This document shows positions 18,607 through 27,001 of a stretch of DNA of 64,000 bases, one piece after another. The stretch covers positions 806,001 through 870,000 of the forward strand of contig NZ_JABEKX010000002.1 of NCBI RefSeq assembly GCF_013407595.1, read 5' to 3'. Under the pieces are notes generated by a model, which made no database searches, had not been told where the DNA came from, and saw only the letters and a list, made by a program, of their open reading frames with translations. This stretch comes from Lacticaseibacillus absianus. GTDB taxonomy: Bacteria > Bacillota > Bacilli > Lactobacillales > Lactobacillaceae. Made by a program: the position numbers and the translations under genes. Position 1 is the stretch's first letter. Each line of letters begins with the position of its first letter.

Positions 18607-18694
18607 AGGAGAGTACAGGATTTGAACCTGCGCGCCGGTATTAGCCGGTTCGACGGATTTCGAGTCCGTTGCATTACCACTCTGCCAACTCTCC
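18607..18694 (-). tRNA. tRNA-Ser (anticodon CGA)
   Basis: The 88-base gene folds as a serine tRNA. Acceptor strands GGAGAGT and ACTCTCC pair perfectly, and the anticodon stem ACGGA/TCCGT encloses CTCGAAA (anticodon CGA, reads UCG). A long variable arm (ACCGG..CCGG) follows, and the T-arm is GCAGG-TTCAAAT-CCTGT. CCA is not encoded. The discriminator position reads T rather than the usual G of serine tRNAs. The 3' half is duplicated at 15509-15561. Confidence 0.95.
18613..18665 (-). repeat. Right direct repeat inside tRNA-Ser (attachment site)
   Basis: The 53-base segment from the anticodon loop to the T-arm is repeated at 15509-15561 with one mismatch. It marks the second junction of the island. 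Confidence 0.88.
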
Positions 18695-18770
18695 ATGATG
18701 CGGTGTCTGGCATCACAACAGGACTCAGTATAGCAAATTTTTGTTTTTTTGCAAAGCACTAAATCTGGAT

Positions 18771-18798
18771 TTGTTTTTGCTGGTCAAGCCGGTATACT
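18771..18798 (+). promoter_or_regulatory. Promoter of the 18828-19372 gene pair
   Basis: TTGTTT, 16-base spacer, TATACT on the plus strand, 30 bases before the GTG start. Confidence 0.6.
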
Positions 18799-18827
18799 GA
18801 GAACTAGACGAATTGGAGGGGTCAGCA

Positions 18828-19208
18828 GTGAAGATATCGGTCGTCAAAGTGGTCGCAGGGCTCAGCCTGCTTTATCTCGGGTTTACGCTGGTCGTGATCG
18901 TCGTCGCGGGGATTCGGACGCTGGCGACTGGGTTCTCCCCCGCTGCCTTTGGTCAGCTCCTGATGACCTGGGAGCCGCACTGGTGGTGGCTGAGTCTCCT
19001 CGGCGGCGCGGCGCACCTCGTCGCGTTCGTGCTATCCCTGCGGCGCGATCGCCTGCTTGTCGCGAACACGCTGTGCTTGTGGGCGTTCATCGCCTACGCC
19101 CTGGTCCCGAACTACATGGTCGTCACGGCATTCATTCACGCCGGTGCCGTCTTGTCGATCCTGACATACCGCCGCCCACGCGCAGCGCAGATGGAGGTCT
19201 CACAATGA
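18828..19208 (+). CDS. Small integral membrane protein of unknown function
   Basis: The 126-residue protein has about four hydrophobic spans (roughly 8-28, 48-68, 77-95, 98-114) and a short polar tail, and matches no family that I recognise. GGAGG lies eight bases before the GTG at 18828, which is therefore preferred to the upstream TTG. The stop overlaps the ATG of the next gene by four bases, so the two are coupled. Confidence 0.78.
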   Translation: MKISVVKVVAGLSLLYLGFTLVVIVVAGIRTLATGFSPAAFGQLLMTWEPHWWWLSLLGGAAHLVAFVLSLRRDRLLVANTLCLWAFIAYALVPNYMVVTAFIHAGAVLSILTYRRPRAAQMEVSQ

Positions 19209-19372
19209 GCTGGTTCAATAAGCACCCCCAAAACGATGATGGCCCGCGCCCTTATGACTTCGCGCAGATGGTCAAGCAGGCCCAGGCGGACCCCGCGCAC
19301 TTTCAAAAGGTGCAAGACGTCTTCAAGCACCTTCGGCGAACGCCTAAGCCGCAGCCGCCCAAACACCCCTGA
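19205..19372 (+). CDS. Small cytoplasmic hypothetical protein
   Basis: The 55-residue protein starts at an ATGA overlap with the membrane protein gene and has GGAGG upstream. It is hydrophilic, ends in a basic proline-rich tail, and carries a FAQMVKQAQADPAHFQKV helix. I know no function. The overlap, the ribosome binding site and the terminator directly after it support a real gene. Confidence 0.7.
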   Translation: MSWFNKHPQNDDGPRPYDFAQMVKQAQADPAHFQKVQDVFKHLRRTPKPQPPKHP

Positions 19373-19383
19373 CCTACCCCTTC

Positions 19384-19412
19384 ACACTGACGCCGAGCGT
19401 CAGTGTTTTTTT
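19384..19412 (+). terminator. Terminator of the 18828-19372 gene pair
   Basis: CACTGACGC-CGA-GCGTCAGTG hairpin followed by seven T residues on the plus strand. The following bases to 19567 are AT-rich and hold no gene that I can support. Confidence 0.93.
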
Positions 19413-19567
19413 ATTGGTCACCCTGTGAACGGCTCTGGCTGCTCACGGCACTCAAAGACTGGTGAGAAGTTTTGGGTTCTATGCAACCCCAATCGGCTAA
19501 AAATGGCAGCGGTTACGATTAATGTTTAATATAACAAACGAATTTTTATTTTTCTTTATTGATTATA

Positions 19568-19596
19568 TTGACGATTAGTTTTGCAAGTGCTACAAT
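19568..19596 (+). promoter_or_regulatory. Strong promoter of the 19642 gene
   Basis: TTGACG, 17-base spacer, TACAAT in an AT-rich surrounding. This is one of the best sigma-A matches in the window. Confidence 0.85.
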
Positions 19597-19641
19597 TAGT
19601 CTCGTAAGTTAAGTTAATTCGTGAGCAAGGAGGATCTACTG

Positions 19642-20052
19642 ATGCTAAAAGACCAATACGTCGCGCGTGTGAACCAGGAGTTGGAACGGCTGCTCGTCTT
19701 CGAAACGGTTTTCAAAGAGTATCACCACACCTGCAAAAATATTGAAAAAGGGAACTGCTACGCGAGCGAGAGCTTCGAGCGGATCCGCCTGTACTTGAGT
19801 AAAAATATTTTGCGCTTCAACCGTTTCGTCGACCAGTGCGCCAAGCTCAGCGCCCCGCACGGTTACGAGGATTTCAACCGGACACTGATCGATGGCCTGC
19901 AGGGGATCAAAAAAGGCGTCACCCTGACGCTGATGGCGATCGAGCCTGACAACCTGGACGCAACGCTCTTCAATGCCGGCCTCTCCCAGCAGGAGCAGGC
20001 CCGCGCGGAGATCGACGCTGCCTTTTCACAGATCGACGTTGCCGCCTGCTAG
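19642..20052 (+). CDS. Hypothetical helical cytoplasmic protein
   Basis: The 136-residue protein is predicted mostly alpha-helical and has several cysteines (positions about 31, 39, 70 and the C-terminal residue). I recognise no family. I choose ATG 19642 because AAGGAGG precedes it by nine bases. The open frame upstream to a GTG would include the ribosome binding site itself. It is a single gene between its own strong promoter and a terminator at 20114. Confidence 0.78.
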   Translation: MLKDQYVARVNQELERLLVFETVFKEYHHTCKNIEKGNCYASESFERIRLYLSKNILRFNRFVDQCAKLSAPHGYEDFNRTLIDGLQGIKKGVTLTLMAIEPDNLDATLFNAGLSQQEQARAEIDAAFSQIDVAAC

Positions 20053-20113
20053 CAACCGGCTTCACCACGCGCCTCTGGGGGGAGACGCACGGTGACCCCT
20101 GACACCCCAAAAG

Positions 20114-20146
20114 AAACCGGCCCGGACATGTTGTCCGAGCCGGTTT
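20114..20146. terminator. Bidirectional terminator between the 19642 and DUF960 genes
   Basis: AAACCGGCCCGGACA pairs with TGTCCGAGCCGGTTT. The minus strand continues with CTTTT, so it serves the two convergent genes. Confidence 0.82.
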
Positions 20147-20147
20147 G

Positions 20148-20468
20148 TCAGTTCTGGCCGCCTTTGGCCTCTGTTGGGAGCAAGATGGTCTGGGCGTGCC
20201 CGTCATCGTAAGCCATGACCGTGCCGGGGTACGCGGGGTCGTAGTCGAACGGTAGATCGATCGCGATCTGCGTCTCGTCCCCTTCCTGCGAGAACGCGAC
20301 GGTGAGCTTGCCTTTGGTGTTGAGCAGGTCGAACCGCAAGAGCTGCCCCAGCGGGACGACCCCGGTCAGATTCTGATCGATGATCAACCAGAGACTGTCG
20401 ATGATCTCCCCTGGGAGCTGGGCAATGACGCCATATGTCGCAAAGCGACTGTGATCGGTGGTAAACAT
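20148..20468 (-). CDS. DUF960 family protein
   Basis: The 106-residue protein belongs to the small DUF960 family of Firmicutes: MFTTDHSRFATYGVIAQLP and the WLIIDQNL stretch fit. No enzymatic motif is visible and its role is unknown. I choose ATG 20468, with GGGAGG upstream; the first in-frame ATG at 20483 would include the ribosome binding site. It lies 11 bases after ybaK and shares its transcript. Confidence 0.82.
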   Translation of the reverse strand: MFTTDHSRFATYGVIAQLPGEIIDSLWLIIDQNLTGVVPLGQLLRFDLLNTKGKLTVAFSQEGDETQIAIDLPFDYDPAYPGTVMAYDDGHAQTILLPTEAKGGQN

Positions 20469-20479
20469 AAAGGCCTCCC

Positions 20480-20992
20480 TCATTCAGCTTGTTCTGTCAG
20501 CGCCGTGATGTCTGCGAAGCGCGCCGCAACGAACGTGGCGAGCGTCTCGGGGGCGACACCGACGGAGCGCCCGATCTTACCGGCCGAAACCAGGATCTCC
20601 GCTTCCGCTTGCGCTTCGGTGTCGATGAAGATCGGGTAGCGGTGGGTCGCGTGGATCCCGATCGGGGTGTTAGCGCCGTGCTCATAGCCTGTGGTCGCGA
20701 CGAGGTCACGCAACGGGACCATCCCCACCTTCTTGTTGCCCGAAGCGGCGCTCAGCTTCTTGTAGTCAAGGTGGCGATCCAGCGGCACGACTCCGACTAG
20801 CGGCCCCGTTTTATTGCCGGTCAGCACCAGCGTTTTATAGATCCGGTGCTCCGGCACGCCGAGGTGTTCGACGGTCAGCTGGGCCACGTCCCCTTCGGCA
20901 TGCGTTGGGAACTCATACGGGGTGTACGGGATCTTCGCCTTGTCGAGCATCTTCTCGACGAGCGTCTTCTCGTCTTTTTTCTTCTTCGCCAT
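20480..20992 (-). CDS. ybaK: Cys-tRNA(Pro)/Cys-tRNA(Cys) deacylase YbaK
   Basis: YbaK/EbsC clears cysteine mischarged onto tRNA-Pro, working in trans to ProRS. The 170-residue protein has the family fold: the lysine-rich N-terminus, the conserved YKTLVL strand (about residue 70), VVPLDRHLDYKKL (about 88) with the catalytic lysine region, and the GIHATHRYPIFID strand (about 125). ProRS, encoded at 46.0 kb, has its own editing insertion for alanine, so YbaK would complement it. Confidence 0.93.
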   Translation of the reverse strand: MAKKKKDEKTLVEKMLDKAKIPYTPYEFPTHAEGDVAQLTVEHLGVPEHRIYKTLVLTGNKTGPLVGVVPLDRHLDYKKLSAASGNKKVGMVPLRDLVATTGYEHGANTPIGIHATHRYPIFIDTEAQAEAEILVSAGKIGRSVGVAPETLATFVAARFADITALTEQAE

Positions 20993-21061
20993 TCTGATGA
21001 TCCTCCAACTCTATCTTCTCACTCGGGGGCCATGGGTGCAAATTCGCGGAACGGCGAAGCC

Positions 21062-21096
21062 AAAAACCGGCCACGACGCATTGTCATGACCGGTTG
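21062..21096 (-). terminator. Terminator after apt
   Basis: On the minus strand ACCGGTCATGACA pairs imperfectly with TGTGGCCGGT-type sequence and is followed by five T residues, just after the apt stop. Confidence 0.82.
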
Positions 21097-21099
21097 CAC

Positions 21100-21627
21100 T
21101 CACTTGCCCTGGTAAGTGGTCAGGGTGAACACGTCGTGGCCTTTGAGCTTGTCGCGCCCGTGTAGGTCAGAGAGTTCGACCAAGAAGGCCGTCCCGACGA
21201 CGATACCACCCAGCTTTTCGACTAACTCGATGGTCGCAGCCAACGTGCCGCCGGTCGCCAGCAGGTCGTCACAGACCAGCACCCGCTGGCCTGGTCGGAT
21301 CGCGTCTTTATGCAGGTATAGGGTCGCCTGGCCGTACTCCAGGTCATAGCTCGCGCTGATCGTCGCCCGCGGCAGCTTGCCTTTTTTGCGGGCCGGAGCG
21401 AAGCCGACGCCGAGCTTGTAGGCCACTGGGCAGCCGACGATGAAGCCGCGGGCTTCGGGCCCGACGACCATCTCGACCCCTTTGTCTTTAGCGTACTCGA
21501 CGATCTCATCGGTGGCGGCGGCGAAGGCCTTGCCGTCTTGCATCAGGGGTGAGATATCGCGAAAAATGATCCCCGGCTCCGGAAAATCCGGAACGTTGGC
21601 GATATAGTCTTTGAAGTTGATTGCCAT
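21100..21627 (-). CDS. apt: Adenine phosphoribosyltransferase
   Basis: Apt salvages adenine by joining it to PRPP to give AMP. The 175-residue length is normal. The PRPP-binding loop [14 protein letters not shown] is clear (about residues 118-131), as is the N-terminal [17 protein letters not shown] that contacts adenine. It lies ten bases after recJ, the common recJ-apt pair of Firmicutes. Confidence 0.97.
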   Translation of the reverse strand: MAINFKDYIANVPDFPEPGIIFRDISPLMQDGKAFAAATDEIVEYAKDKGVEMVVGPEARGFIVGCPVAYKLGVGFAPARKKGKLPRATISASYDLEYGQATLYLHKDAIRPGQRVLVCDDLLATGGTLAATIELVEKLGGIVVGTAFLVELSDLHGRDKLKGHDVFTLTTYQGK

Positions 21628-21637
21628 GCTTATTGCC

Positions 21638-23911
21638 TCACATTCTCATATCGATCAGGCGCTGTTCCAGCTCAGGGCGTGCCGCGGCACGCAACTGCTG
21701 GGCGAGCTTGAGGAACTGCTCGCGCTTCTGGTAGGCGACGGCGCTGGTCAACGGTCGCTTGACCGGATCAGGCGCCACGTCGATCAGCGCACCCTTTATT
21801 GTAACAAACCCGAGTTCAAAAAACACCTGCACGGCAAAGATCGCTTGGGTCGTGGTCAGGTGCACCGCCTTGGCCAGCGCGGGCAGGTGGTGCTTGTCGA
21901 AGCCTGGGTGCTGACCCAAGAAGCGGAGCACCTGCCCGCATTCGGCGCGCGTCGGCAGCGCGACCAGCGCGGCCGGTTCAGCCGCAAAGACCACGCGCAC
22001 GGGTAGTGTCACTTTCGCCATCACCGCCTGCAAGCTCGCCTCATCGGCGGGCAGATCCACTAGGACCACCGCCGGCGCCGCATCCGGCAACGCTGAAGCG
22101 AGTACCGTCGGCCCGCCGAACTGGAACTGACGGGTCAGCTTAGCCTGCGTGCGCTGATCGAAGAAGACATAGGTGTACGCACCGCGAAACTGCTCTGCCG
22201 CCACTTGGGGCAGGCGCATGTCGATCACTTGCGGCGCCTGCAAGGCCCAATCGGCCAGGCGAAGCTGCAAGGTCGTGCGATTCTGCCACGTGTTGCTGTC
22301 CAGGCGCACCGCCAGCTTGATTTGACTGGCCCCGGCCAGCGCCGTCGCCTGGTCGCCATACCCAAAGGCGATCACTGGCACCCCGTCCGCCGCAAAGCGC
22401 AGATGGGCCTTCGTCTGACCGATCTGGCGGATATCGCCGAGGCTCTCCGGACGCAAGGTGAAGGTCGGCTCCGGGTTCCCGTTGCCAAACGGGGCGAGCT
22501 GGCGCATCAGGTGGTAATTATCCAGCGTCAGATCCGCTGGACTCAGCCGCGTGGCGATCGGTAACGTCGGCCGCGGTGCATCCTTGAGACTCGTCACCGC
22601 GGCCGCCTCCATCGCCGTCTGGAGTGCTGGCAAGTTGGCCACCGGGGCCGTTAGCCCGCAGGCCATGTGGTGACCGCCAAAATGCGTCATCTCGTCTCGG
22701 ACGGCATCCAGCGCGTTGAAGAGGTGATAAGCCTCGACTGAGCGGCCGGAGCCCTTTGCACTCGCCCCGTCGGTACTGATGTTGAGGACCAGCGTCGGCT
22801 TACCGGTCGCTTCGACCACGCGACTCGCAACGATCCCGAGCACCCCTTCGTGCCACCCCTGGTGTGCGAGGACCAGCGTCCGGCGCGCTTGGTTCTCTGG
22901 CGCAGTCGCCATCGCCAATGCCTGAGTCGCGATCTTGTCGACCAGCGCCTGGCGCTTGCTGTTCAGCTCGTTGATGTTCGCTGCGAGCACGGCGGCCTCT
23001 TCATCGTCGAAAGTCGTCAGAAGCGTGACGCCGGGGTTCGCATCTCCCAGTCGCCCGAGCGCGTTGAGCCGCGGCCCAAGGGCGAACCCGATCGTCGCCT
23101 CGTCGACCGTCGCCGGATCGACTTTGGCGACGTCTAGCAGGGCGGCCAAGCCCGCGCGCGGCTGCGTGCGGATCATCGCTAAGCCCATCTGGACGATGAT
23201 CCGGTTCTCGTCTTTCAGGCTGACCAGATCAGCCACGGTGCCCATCGCCGCCAAGTCGATGCTTTCGACTGGCGCGCCACCGAGCAAGGCACTTGCGACT
23301 TTGAACGCGACCCCCGCCCCGCTCAAGTCACCGAAGGGATAGTCGCCGCCTGGGTGGCGCGGGTGGACGACCGCGACCGCATGCGGCAAGTCCGTTGGCA
23401 ACTCGTGATGGTCGGTGACGACCACGTCCATCCCCGCATCCATCGCCGCATCGATCACACTAGCGCCAGCGACGCCGTTATCCACCGTGATCACGAGCTG
23501 GGTCCCATTATGTTGCAAGTAGCGATAGACCGCCGCGTTCGGGCCGTAGCCATCCGTGAAGCGATCCGGGATGAAAACCTCGGGCTCCGCGCCCATGCTC
23601 TGCAGGGTCTCCTGCATGATGCTGGCCGCGGTCAAGCCGTCGACGTCGTAATCGCCGTAGATCGTGATCTTCTCTTGGTGTTCGATCGCCTGCTGGATGC
23701 GTGCGACAGCCTTGTCCATGTCGTGCAAGGCCATCGGGTCGTGCAAGCGGCTGAGGTCCGGATTCACGAACGCCTCGAAGCCCTCAGGGGTGGTGATCCC
23801 CCGCTGGATCAAGAGGCGCGCCAAAAAAGGCGGCACCTTCAGCGCCACGGCGACATCGGTCACTGCTGATGCGTCGGGTTGTTCTTCAAGTTGCCAGTCG
23901 TAATGCGACAC
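21638..23911 (-). CDS. recJ: Single-stranded-DNA-specific exonuclease RecJ
   Basis: RecJ degrades single-stranded DNA 5' to 3' in recombination and mismatch repair. The 757-residue protein is of the long Firmicutes type. The DHH motifs are present: [14 protein letters not shown] (about residue 75), the VTVDNG strand, VVTDHHELP (about 155), followed by the DHHA1 and OB regions, and a C-terminal extension that Firmicutes RecJ share. I place the start at GTG 23911, directly preceded by AAAGGA; the in-frame ATG at 23929 contains that ribosome binding site. It is followed by apt. Confidence 0.95.
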   Translation of the reverse strand: MSHYDWQLEEQPDASAVTDVAVALKVPPFLARLLIQRGITTPEGFEAFVNPDLSRLHDPMALHDMDKAVARIQQAIEHQEKITIYGDYDVDGLTAASIMQETLQSMGAEPEVFIPDRFTDGYGPNAAVYRYLQHNGTQLVITVDNGVAGASVIDAAMDAGMDVVVTDHHELPTDLPHAVAVVHPRHPGGDYPFGDLSGAGVAFKVASALLGGAPVESIDLAAMGTVADLVSLKDENRIIVQMGLAMIRTQPRAGLAALLDVAKVDPATVDEATIGFALGPRLNALGRLGDANPGVTLLTTFDDEEAAVLAANINELNSKRQALVDKIATQALAMATAPENQARRTLVLAHQGWHEGVLGIVASRVVEATGKPTLVLNISTDGASAKGSGRSVEAYHLFNALDAVRDEMTHFGGHHMACGLTAPVANLPALQTAMEAAAVTSLKDAPRPTLPIATRLSPADLTLDNYHLMRQLAPFGNGNPEPTFTLRPESLGDIRQIGQTKAHLRFAADGVPVIAFGYGDQATALAGASQIKLAVRLDSNTWQNRTTLQLRLADWALQAPQVIDMRLPQVAAEQFRGAYTYVFFDQRTQAKLTRQFQFGGPTVLASALPDAAPAVVLVDLPADEASLQAVMAKVTLPVRVVFAAEPAALVALPTRAECGQVLRFLGQHPGFDKHHLPALAKAVHLTTTQAIFAVQVFFELGFVTIKGALIDVAPDPVKRPLTSAVAYQKREQFLKLAQQLRAAARPELEQRLIDMRM

Positions 23912-23940
23912 AAGCCATCGTCCTTTCATATAACTGAACC

Positions 23941-23949
23941 AGTATACCA
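23941..23949 (-). promoter_or_regulatory. Extended -10 promoter of recJ-apt
   Basis: The minus strand reads TGGTATACT, an extended -10 element 30 bases before the recJ start. Confidence 0.6.
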
Positions 23950-23992
23950 GAACTCAAGGGTCCGCGACAGTCACCCTGCCGGCTAACAGTGC

Positions 23993-23998
23993 TATAAT
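23993..23998 (+). promoter_or_regulatory. Candidate -10 of the 24063 gene
   Basis: A perfect TATAAT, about 65 bases before the ATG, with no clear -35. It lies in the divergent region with the recJ promoter. Confidence 0.5.
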
Positions 23999-24062
23999 AA
24001 GGGCGTACAAGATCAACAGCCCAACTCCAATCAGCGACTGCGCAGATAGGAGAGAATTGAAT

Positions 24063-24389
24063 ATGGCAGCAACAGCAGAGGCGTTGCGTGTCGCAGAAGA
24101 CACGATCAACGCGCAAGGATTTGTCACCGAAAAAGAGCTTCCGGCACTACAGGATCGCGACTATGCGCGCGCGCTCAGTACCGAGTTGACCCAGACCCGT
24201 GTGCACCGACAGGAAGAAGGCTACCTCTATACGGAACCCTTCGACTTTGAAGGTGGTCAGATCGAGAACATCATCTGGAACATGGATGTGATCAAGACTC
24301 GGGCCGCGGCTAAGCAGGCGCTTGCCAGCGATATGCACTTGACGATGCCTGAGATCCAACTGTCAGACGTCGACAAAGTCGAATACTAG
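24063..24389 (+). CDS. Hypothetical small acidic protein
   Basis: The 108-residue protein is acidic and helical in its first part, with no membrane segment or known motif; near the middle it has TEPFDFEGGQIENIIWNMD. AGGAGAG precedes ATG 24063. A terminator follows the stop by seven bases. It could be a lineage-specific gene. I cannot name a function. Confidence 0.75.
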   Translation: MAATAEALRVAEDTINAQGFVTEKELPALQDRDYARALSTELTQTRVHRQEEGYLYTEPFDFEGGQIENIIWNMDVIKTRAAAKQALASDMHLTMPEIQLSDVDKVEY

Positions 24390-24395
24390 GCATCC

Positions 24396-24420
24396 GGCGG
24401 CCAGACTGGCCGCCTTTTTT
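24396..24420 (+). terminator. Terminator of the 24063 gene
   Basis: GGCGGCC-AGACT-GGCCGCC hairpin followed by six T residues. Confidence 0.95.
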
Positions 24421-24434
24421 GAACGGAGGACCCC

Positions 24435-24890
24435 ATGGACCCAGAAACCTATTTTGCGCACGCACAGGCGGCCGGCGTCGTCTTGCCGACCGCACAGATG
24501 AGCAGTGCCTATGCGTTCGGCGCGACCCCAGCAGAAGCGGACACCCTCGCCGCTCTGGTCGTCGCCGGCACCAAAACCGCGACCACCAGCGCGTTGGCCT
24601 TCTACCAGCGCGACCACGAGCCACTACCGGCGGTCGGTGAGCTCGATGTGATCCTCGACGGCCAGGCGCGCCCCGTCGCCATCACCGTGACGACGGCGGT
24701 GACCGTGGTCAGCTATGCGACGGTCCCGGCAAGCCACGCCTTCGCCGAGGGTGAGGCCGATCGCACCCTCACCAGCTGGCGCACTAGCCACGACGCATTT
24801 TTCGCGGCCGCCTTTGCCGCGATCGGGCAACCCTTCGATCCGACCACCGCGCTGGTGGTGTTAGAGGAATTCCGCGTGCTGTACCACTAA
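24435..24890 (+). CDS. ASCH-domain protein
   Basis: The 151-residue protein matches the ASCH fold, an RNA-binding beta barrel related to PUA: the conserved GTKTATTSAL stretch (about residues 44-53) forms the signature G-x-K-x-x-T loop, and DRTLTSWRTSHDAFF (about 105-119) is the C-terminal family motif. Such proteins are thought to bind RNA or nucleotide-like ligands, and one subfamily hydrolyses N4-acetylcytidine. CGGAGG lies directly after the preceding terminator, so the gene either relies on a promoter inside it or on read-through. Confidence 0.88.
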   Translation: MDPETYFAHAQAAGVVLPTAQMSSAYAFGATPAEADTLAALVVAGTKTATTSALAFYQRDHEPLPAVGELDVILDGQARPVAITVTTAVTVVSYATVPASHAFAEGEADRTLTSWRTSHDAFFAAAFAAIGQPFDPTTALVVLEEFRVLYH

Positions 24891-24915
24891 AAGGCGACTT
24901 CGCCTCAAACCAGAT

Positions 24916-24966
24916 AAGCGAGCAGGCCTGCACCCCCCAGTTCGGGAAGTGCAGGCCTGCTCGCTT
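24916..24966. repeat. Perfect 17-bp inverted repeat after lepA and the ASCH gene
   Basis: AAGCGAGCAGGCCTGCA at 24916-24932 is the exact reverse complement of 24950-24966, with a 17-base loop. It lies between the convergent ASCH and lepA genes and probably stops both transcripts, but neither side has a T run. Confidence 0.75.
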
Positions 24967-24978
24967 GTTGGACGTCAA

Positions 24979-26817
24979 TCATTTACCGGTCTTGTCTGCT
25001 TCGTTCATGTTCAGGATGCTCATGAACGCTTCTTGCGGGACCTCGACACTCCCCACTGCCTTCATGCGCTTCTTACCGGCTTTTTGCTTCTCCAGCAGCT
25101 TGCGCTTGCGGGTGATATCACCGCCGTAGCACTTCGCCAGGACGTTCTTGCGGTAGGCCTTGACCGTGCTGCGGGCGATGATCTTGTTGCCGATCGCCGC
25201 CTGGATCGGGATCTCGAACTGCTGCCGCGGGATCGTCTCTTTGAGCTTGGCGACGATCGCGCGACCGCGGTCGTAGGCGAAGTCCTTGTGCACGATGGTA
25301 CTCAGCGCATCGACCGCATCGCCGTTGAGTAAGATGTCCATTTTGACCAAGTCGCTTTCGCGGTACCCGGTGATCTCGTAATCGAGGCTCGCGTAACCTT
25401 TGGTCGAGGACTTCAGGTCATCGAAGAAGTCGTAGATGATCTCGGACAGCGGCAGGTTGTAGATCACGTTGACGCGGTACTTATCGAGGTAATCCATCGT
25501 GACGAACTCCCCGCGCTTGCGCTGGGCGATCTCCATCACCGCGCCGACGTAATCGTTAGGGACCATCACGCTCGCCTTGACGAACGGCTCACTGATCGTC
25601 CGGATCTCGCTGGGTTCCGGCAACTCGGCCGGGTTATCGATGGTAATCTGACTACCATCGGTCAACGCGACTTGGTAGTCGACGCTTGGCGCAGTCATGA
25701 TCAAGTCGAGGTTGAACTCGCGCTCCAGTCGCTCTTGGACCACGTCCATGTGCAGCAGACCGAGGAAGCCGCAGCGGAACCCGAACCCAAGAGCCGTGGA
25801 GGTCTCCGGCGTGAACTCCAGGGCCGCATCGTTGAGCTGCAGTTTTTCTAACGCCTCGCGCAGGTCGTTGAACTTCGCGTTGTCGACGGGGAACAGCCCG
25901 GAGTAGACCATCGGTGTGATCTTGCGGAACCCGTCGAGCGCCTTGGTCGCCGGGTCGGCGGCTAACGTGACCGTATCGCCGACGCGGGTGTCCTGGATCG
26001 TCTTGATGCTGGCGGTGATGTACCCGACGTCGCCGACCATCAGGAAGTCCCGCGGCACGGCCTTAGGCGACATCACCCCGACCTCGGTGACGTCGAAGGT
26101 CTTGCCGTTGCTCATCAGCTGGATCTTGTCACCTGGCCGCACCATGCCTTCCTTGATCCGCACCGCCAGCACGACGCCGCGGTACGAGTCGTAGACAGAA
26201 TCGAAGATCAGCGCCTCCAGCGGCGCGTCCAGGTCCCCACTGGGCGCAGGGATATCCGAGACGATGCGCTCCAGCACCTCTGGGATCCCCAGGCCGGTCT
26301 TTGCGCTGGTTAGGACCGCCTCTGAGGCGTCCAGCCCGATCATCTCCTCGATCTCCTCTTTGACGACATCGGGCTGGGCGCTGGGTAGATCGACCTTATT
26401 GATGATCGGCACGATCTCGAGGTCGTCGTCGAGCGCCAGATAGACGTTCGCGAGCGTCTGCGCCTCGACCCCTTGCGCGGCGTCGACCAGCAACAGCGCC
26501 CCTTCACAGGCGGCCAGGCTGCGGCTGACTTCGTAGGAAAAATCGACGTGTCCCGGCGTGTCGATCAGGTGGAAAATGTAGGTCTCGCCGTCGTTGGCGT
26601 GGTAGTGCAACTCGACGGCGTTGAGCTTGATCGTGATCCCGCGCTCCCGCTCTAGCGGCATGTCATCGAGCACCTGCGCCTGCATATCGCGCTTAGCGAT
26701 GGTGTCGGTCAGCTCCAGGATGCGATCAGCCAGCGTCGACTTACCGTGGTCGATGTGCGCGACGATCGAGAAGTTGCGAATGTGCTGCTGGCGCGCCAGC
26801 ATTGCGTCTTTGTCCAT
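24979..26817 (-). CDS. lepA: Elongation factor 4 (LepA)
   Basis: LepA is a ribosome-binding GTPase implicated in translation initiation and in back-translocation under stress. The 612-residue protein has the GTPase motifs [10 protein letters not shown] (about residue 18-27), [12 protein letters not shown] (about 85), NKVDLPSA (about 138), and the LepA-specific C-terminal domain ending in the [15 protein letters not shown]-type stretch. The frame extends upstream to 26934, but ATG 26817 begins the family N-terminus [18 protein letters not shown]. Only a weak AAGTGGG ribosome binding site is seen. Confidence 0.97.
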   Translation of the reverse strand: MDKDAMLARQQHIRNFSIVAHIDHGKSTLADRILELTDTIAKRDMQAQVLDDMPLERERGITIKLNAVELHYHANDGETYIFHLIDTPGHVDFSYEVSRSLAACEGALLLVDAAQGVEAQTLANVYLALDDDLEIVPIINKVDLPSAQPDVVKEEIEEMIGLDASEAVLTSAKTGLGIPEVLERIVSDIPAPSGDLDAPLEALIFDSVYDSYRGVVLAVRIKEGMVRPGDKIQLMSNGKTFDVTEVGVMSPKAVPRDFLMVGDVGYITASIKTIQDTRVGDTVTLAADPATKALDGFRKITPMVYSGLFPVDNAKFNDLREALEKLQLNDAALEFTPETSTALGFGFRCGFLGLLHMDVVQERLEREFNLDLIMTAPSVDYQVALTDGSQITIDNPAELPEPSEIRTISEPFVKASVMVPNDYVGAVMEIAQRKRGEFVTMDYLDKYRVNVIYNLPLSEIIYDFFDDLKSSTKGYASLDYEITGYRESDLVKMDILLNGDAVDALSTIVHKDFAYDRGRAIVAKLKETIPRQQFEIPIQAAIGNKIIARSTVKAYRKNVLAKCYGGDITRKRKLLEKQKAGKKRMKAVGSVEVPQEAFMSILNMNEADKTGK

Positions 26818-27001
26818 TGAATTGCCCACTTTCTGTGTCGAACCGTTACCTTTAAGTATAACCGAAAAACAGCCGGGACAAAAGATTCTTGATGCAGGGG
26901 CCGTCCTTGCGCCCCGCAAACAGGCGCGATCCACCGGCAGCCCCCATGGGCCGTCGGCGCACCGCGCCTGCTCTACTGTGCGCCCGCCTCGCGGTCGCGC
27001 G
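26818..27001. other. Short intergenic region between dnaJ and lepA
   Basis: Holds the lepA promoter region, with a TATACT-type -10 at about 26856-26861, and GC-rich sequence up to the dnaJ stop. I see no convincing dnaJ terminator. Confidence 0.5.

Larger units (their letters stand above)
15509..18665. mobile_element. Remnant genomic island integrated at tRNA-Ser(CGA)
   Basis: A roughly 3-kb segment lies between two copies of the tRNA-Ser 3' half. The copy at the right is completed into an intact tRNA gene, and the copy at the left is a bare 3' fragment. The base composition inside is visibly richer in A and T than the flanks, and the genes (acetyltransferase, Doc-like protein, small partner, membrane methyltransferase) are of accessory type. 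No integrase, excisionase or replication gene is left, so I infer a decayed or trimmed integrative element. The stretch 15562-15798 holds no gene that I can support beyond the promoter region of the GNAT. Confidence 0.8.

Noticed and set aside
18439-18762. Possible integrase remnant, 107-codon plus-strand frame
   Set aside because: The basic sequence arises from the tRNA terminator and the tRNA itself, and no tyrosine recombinase motif (R...HxxR...Y) is present.
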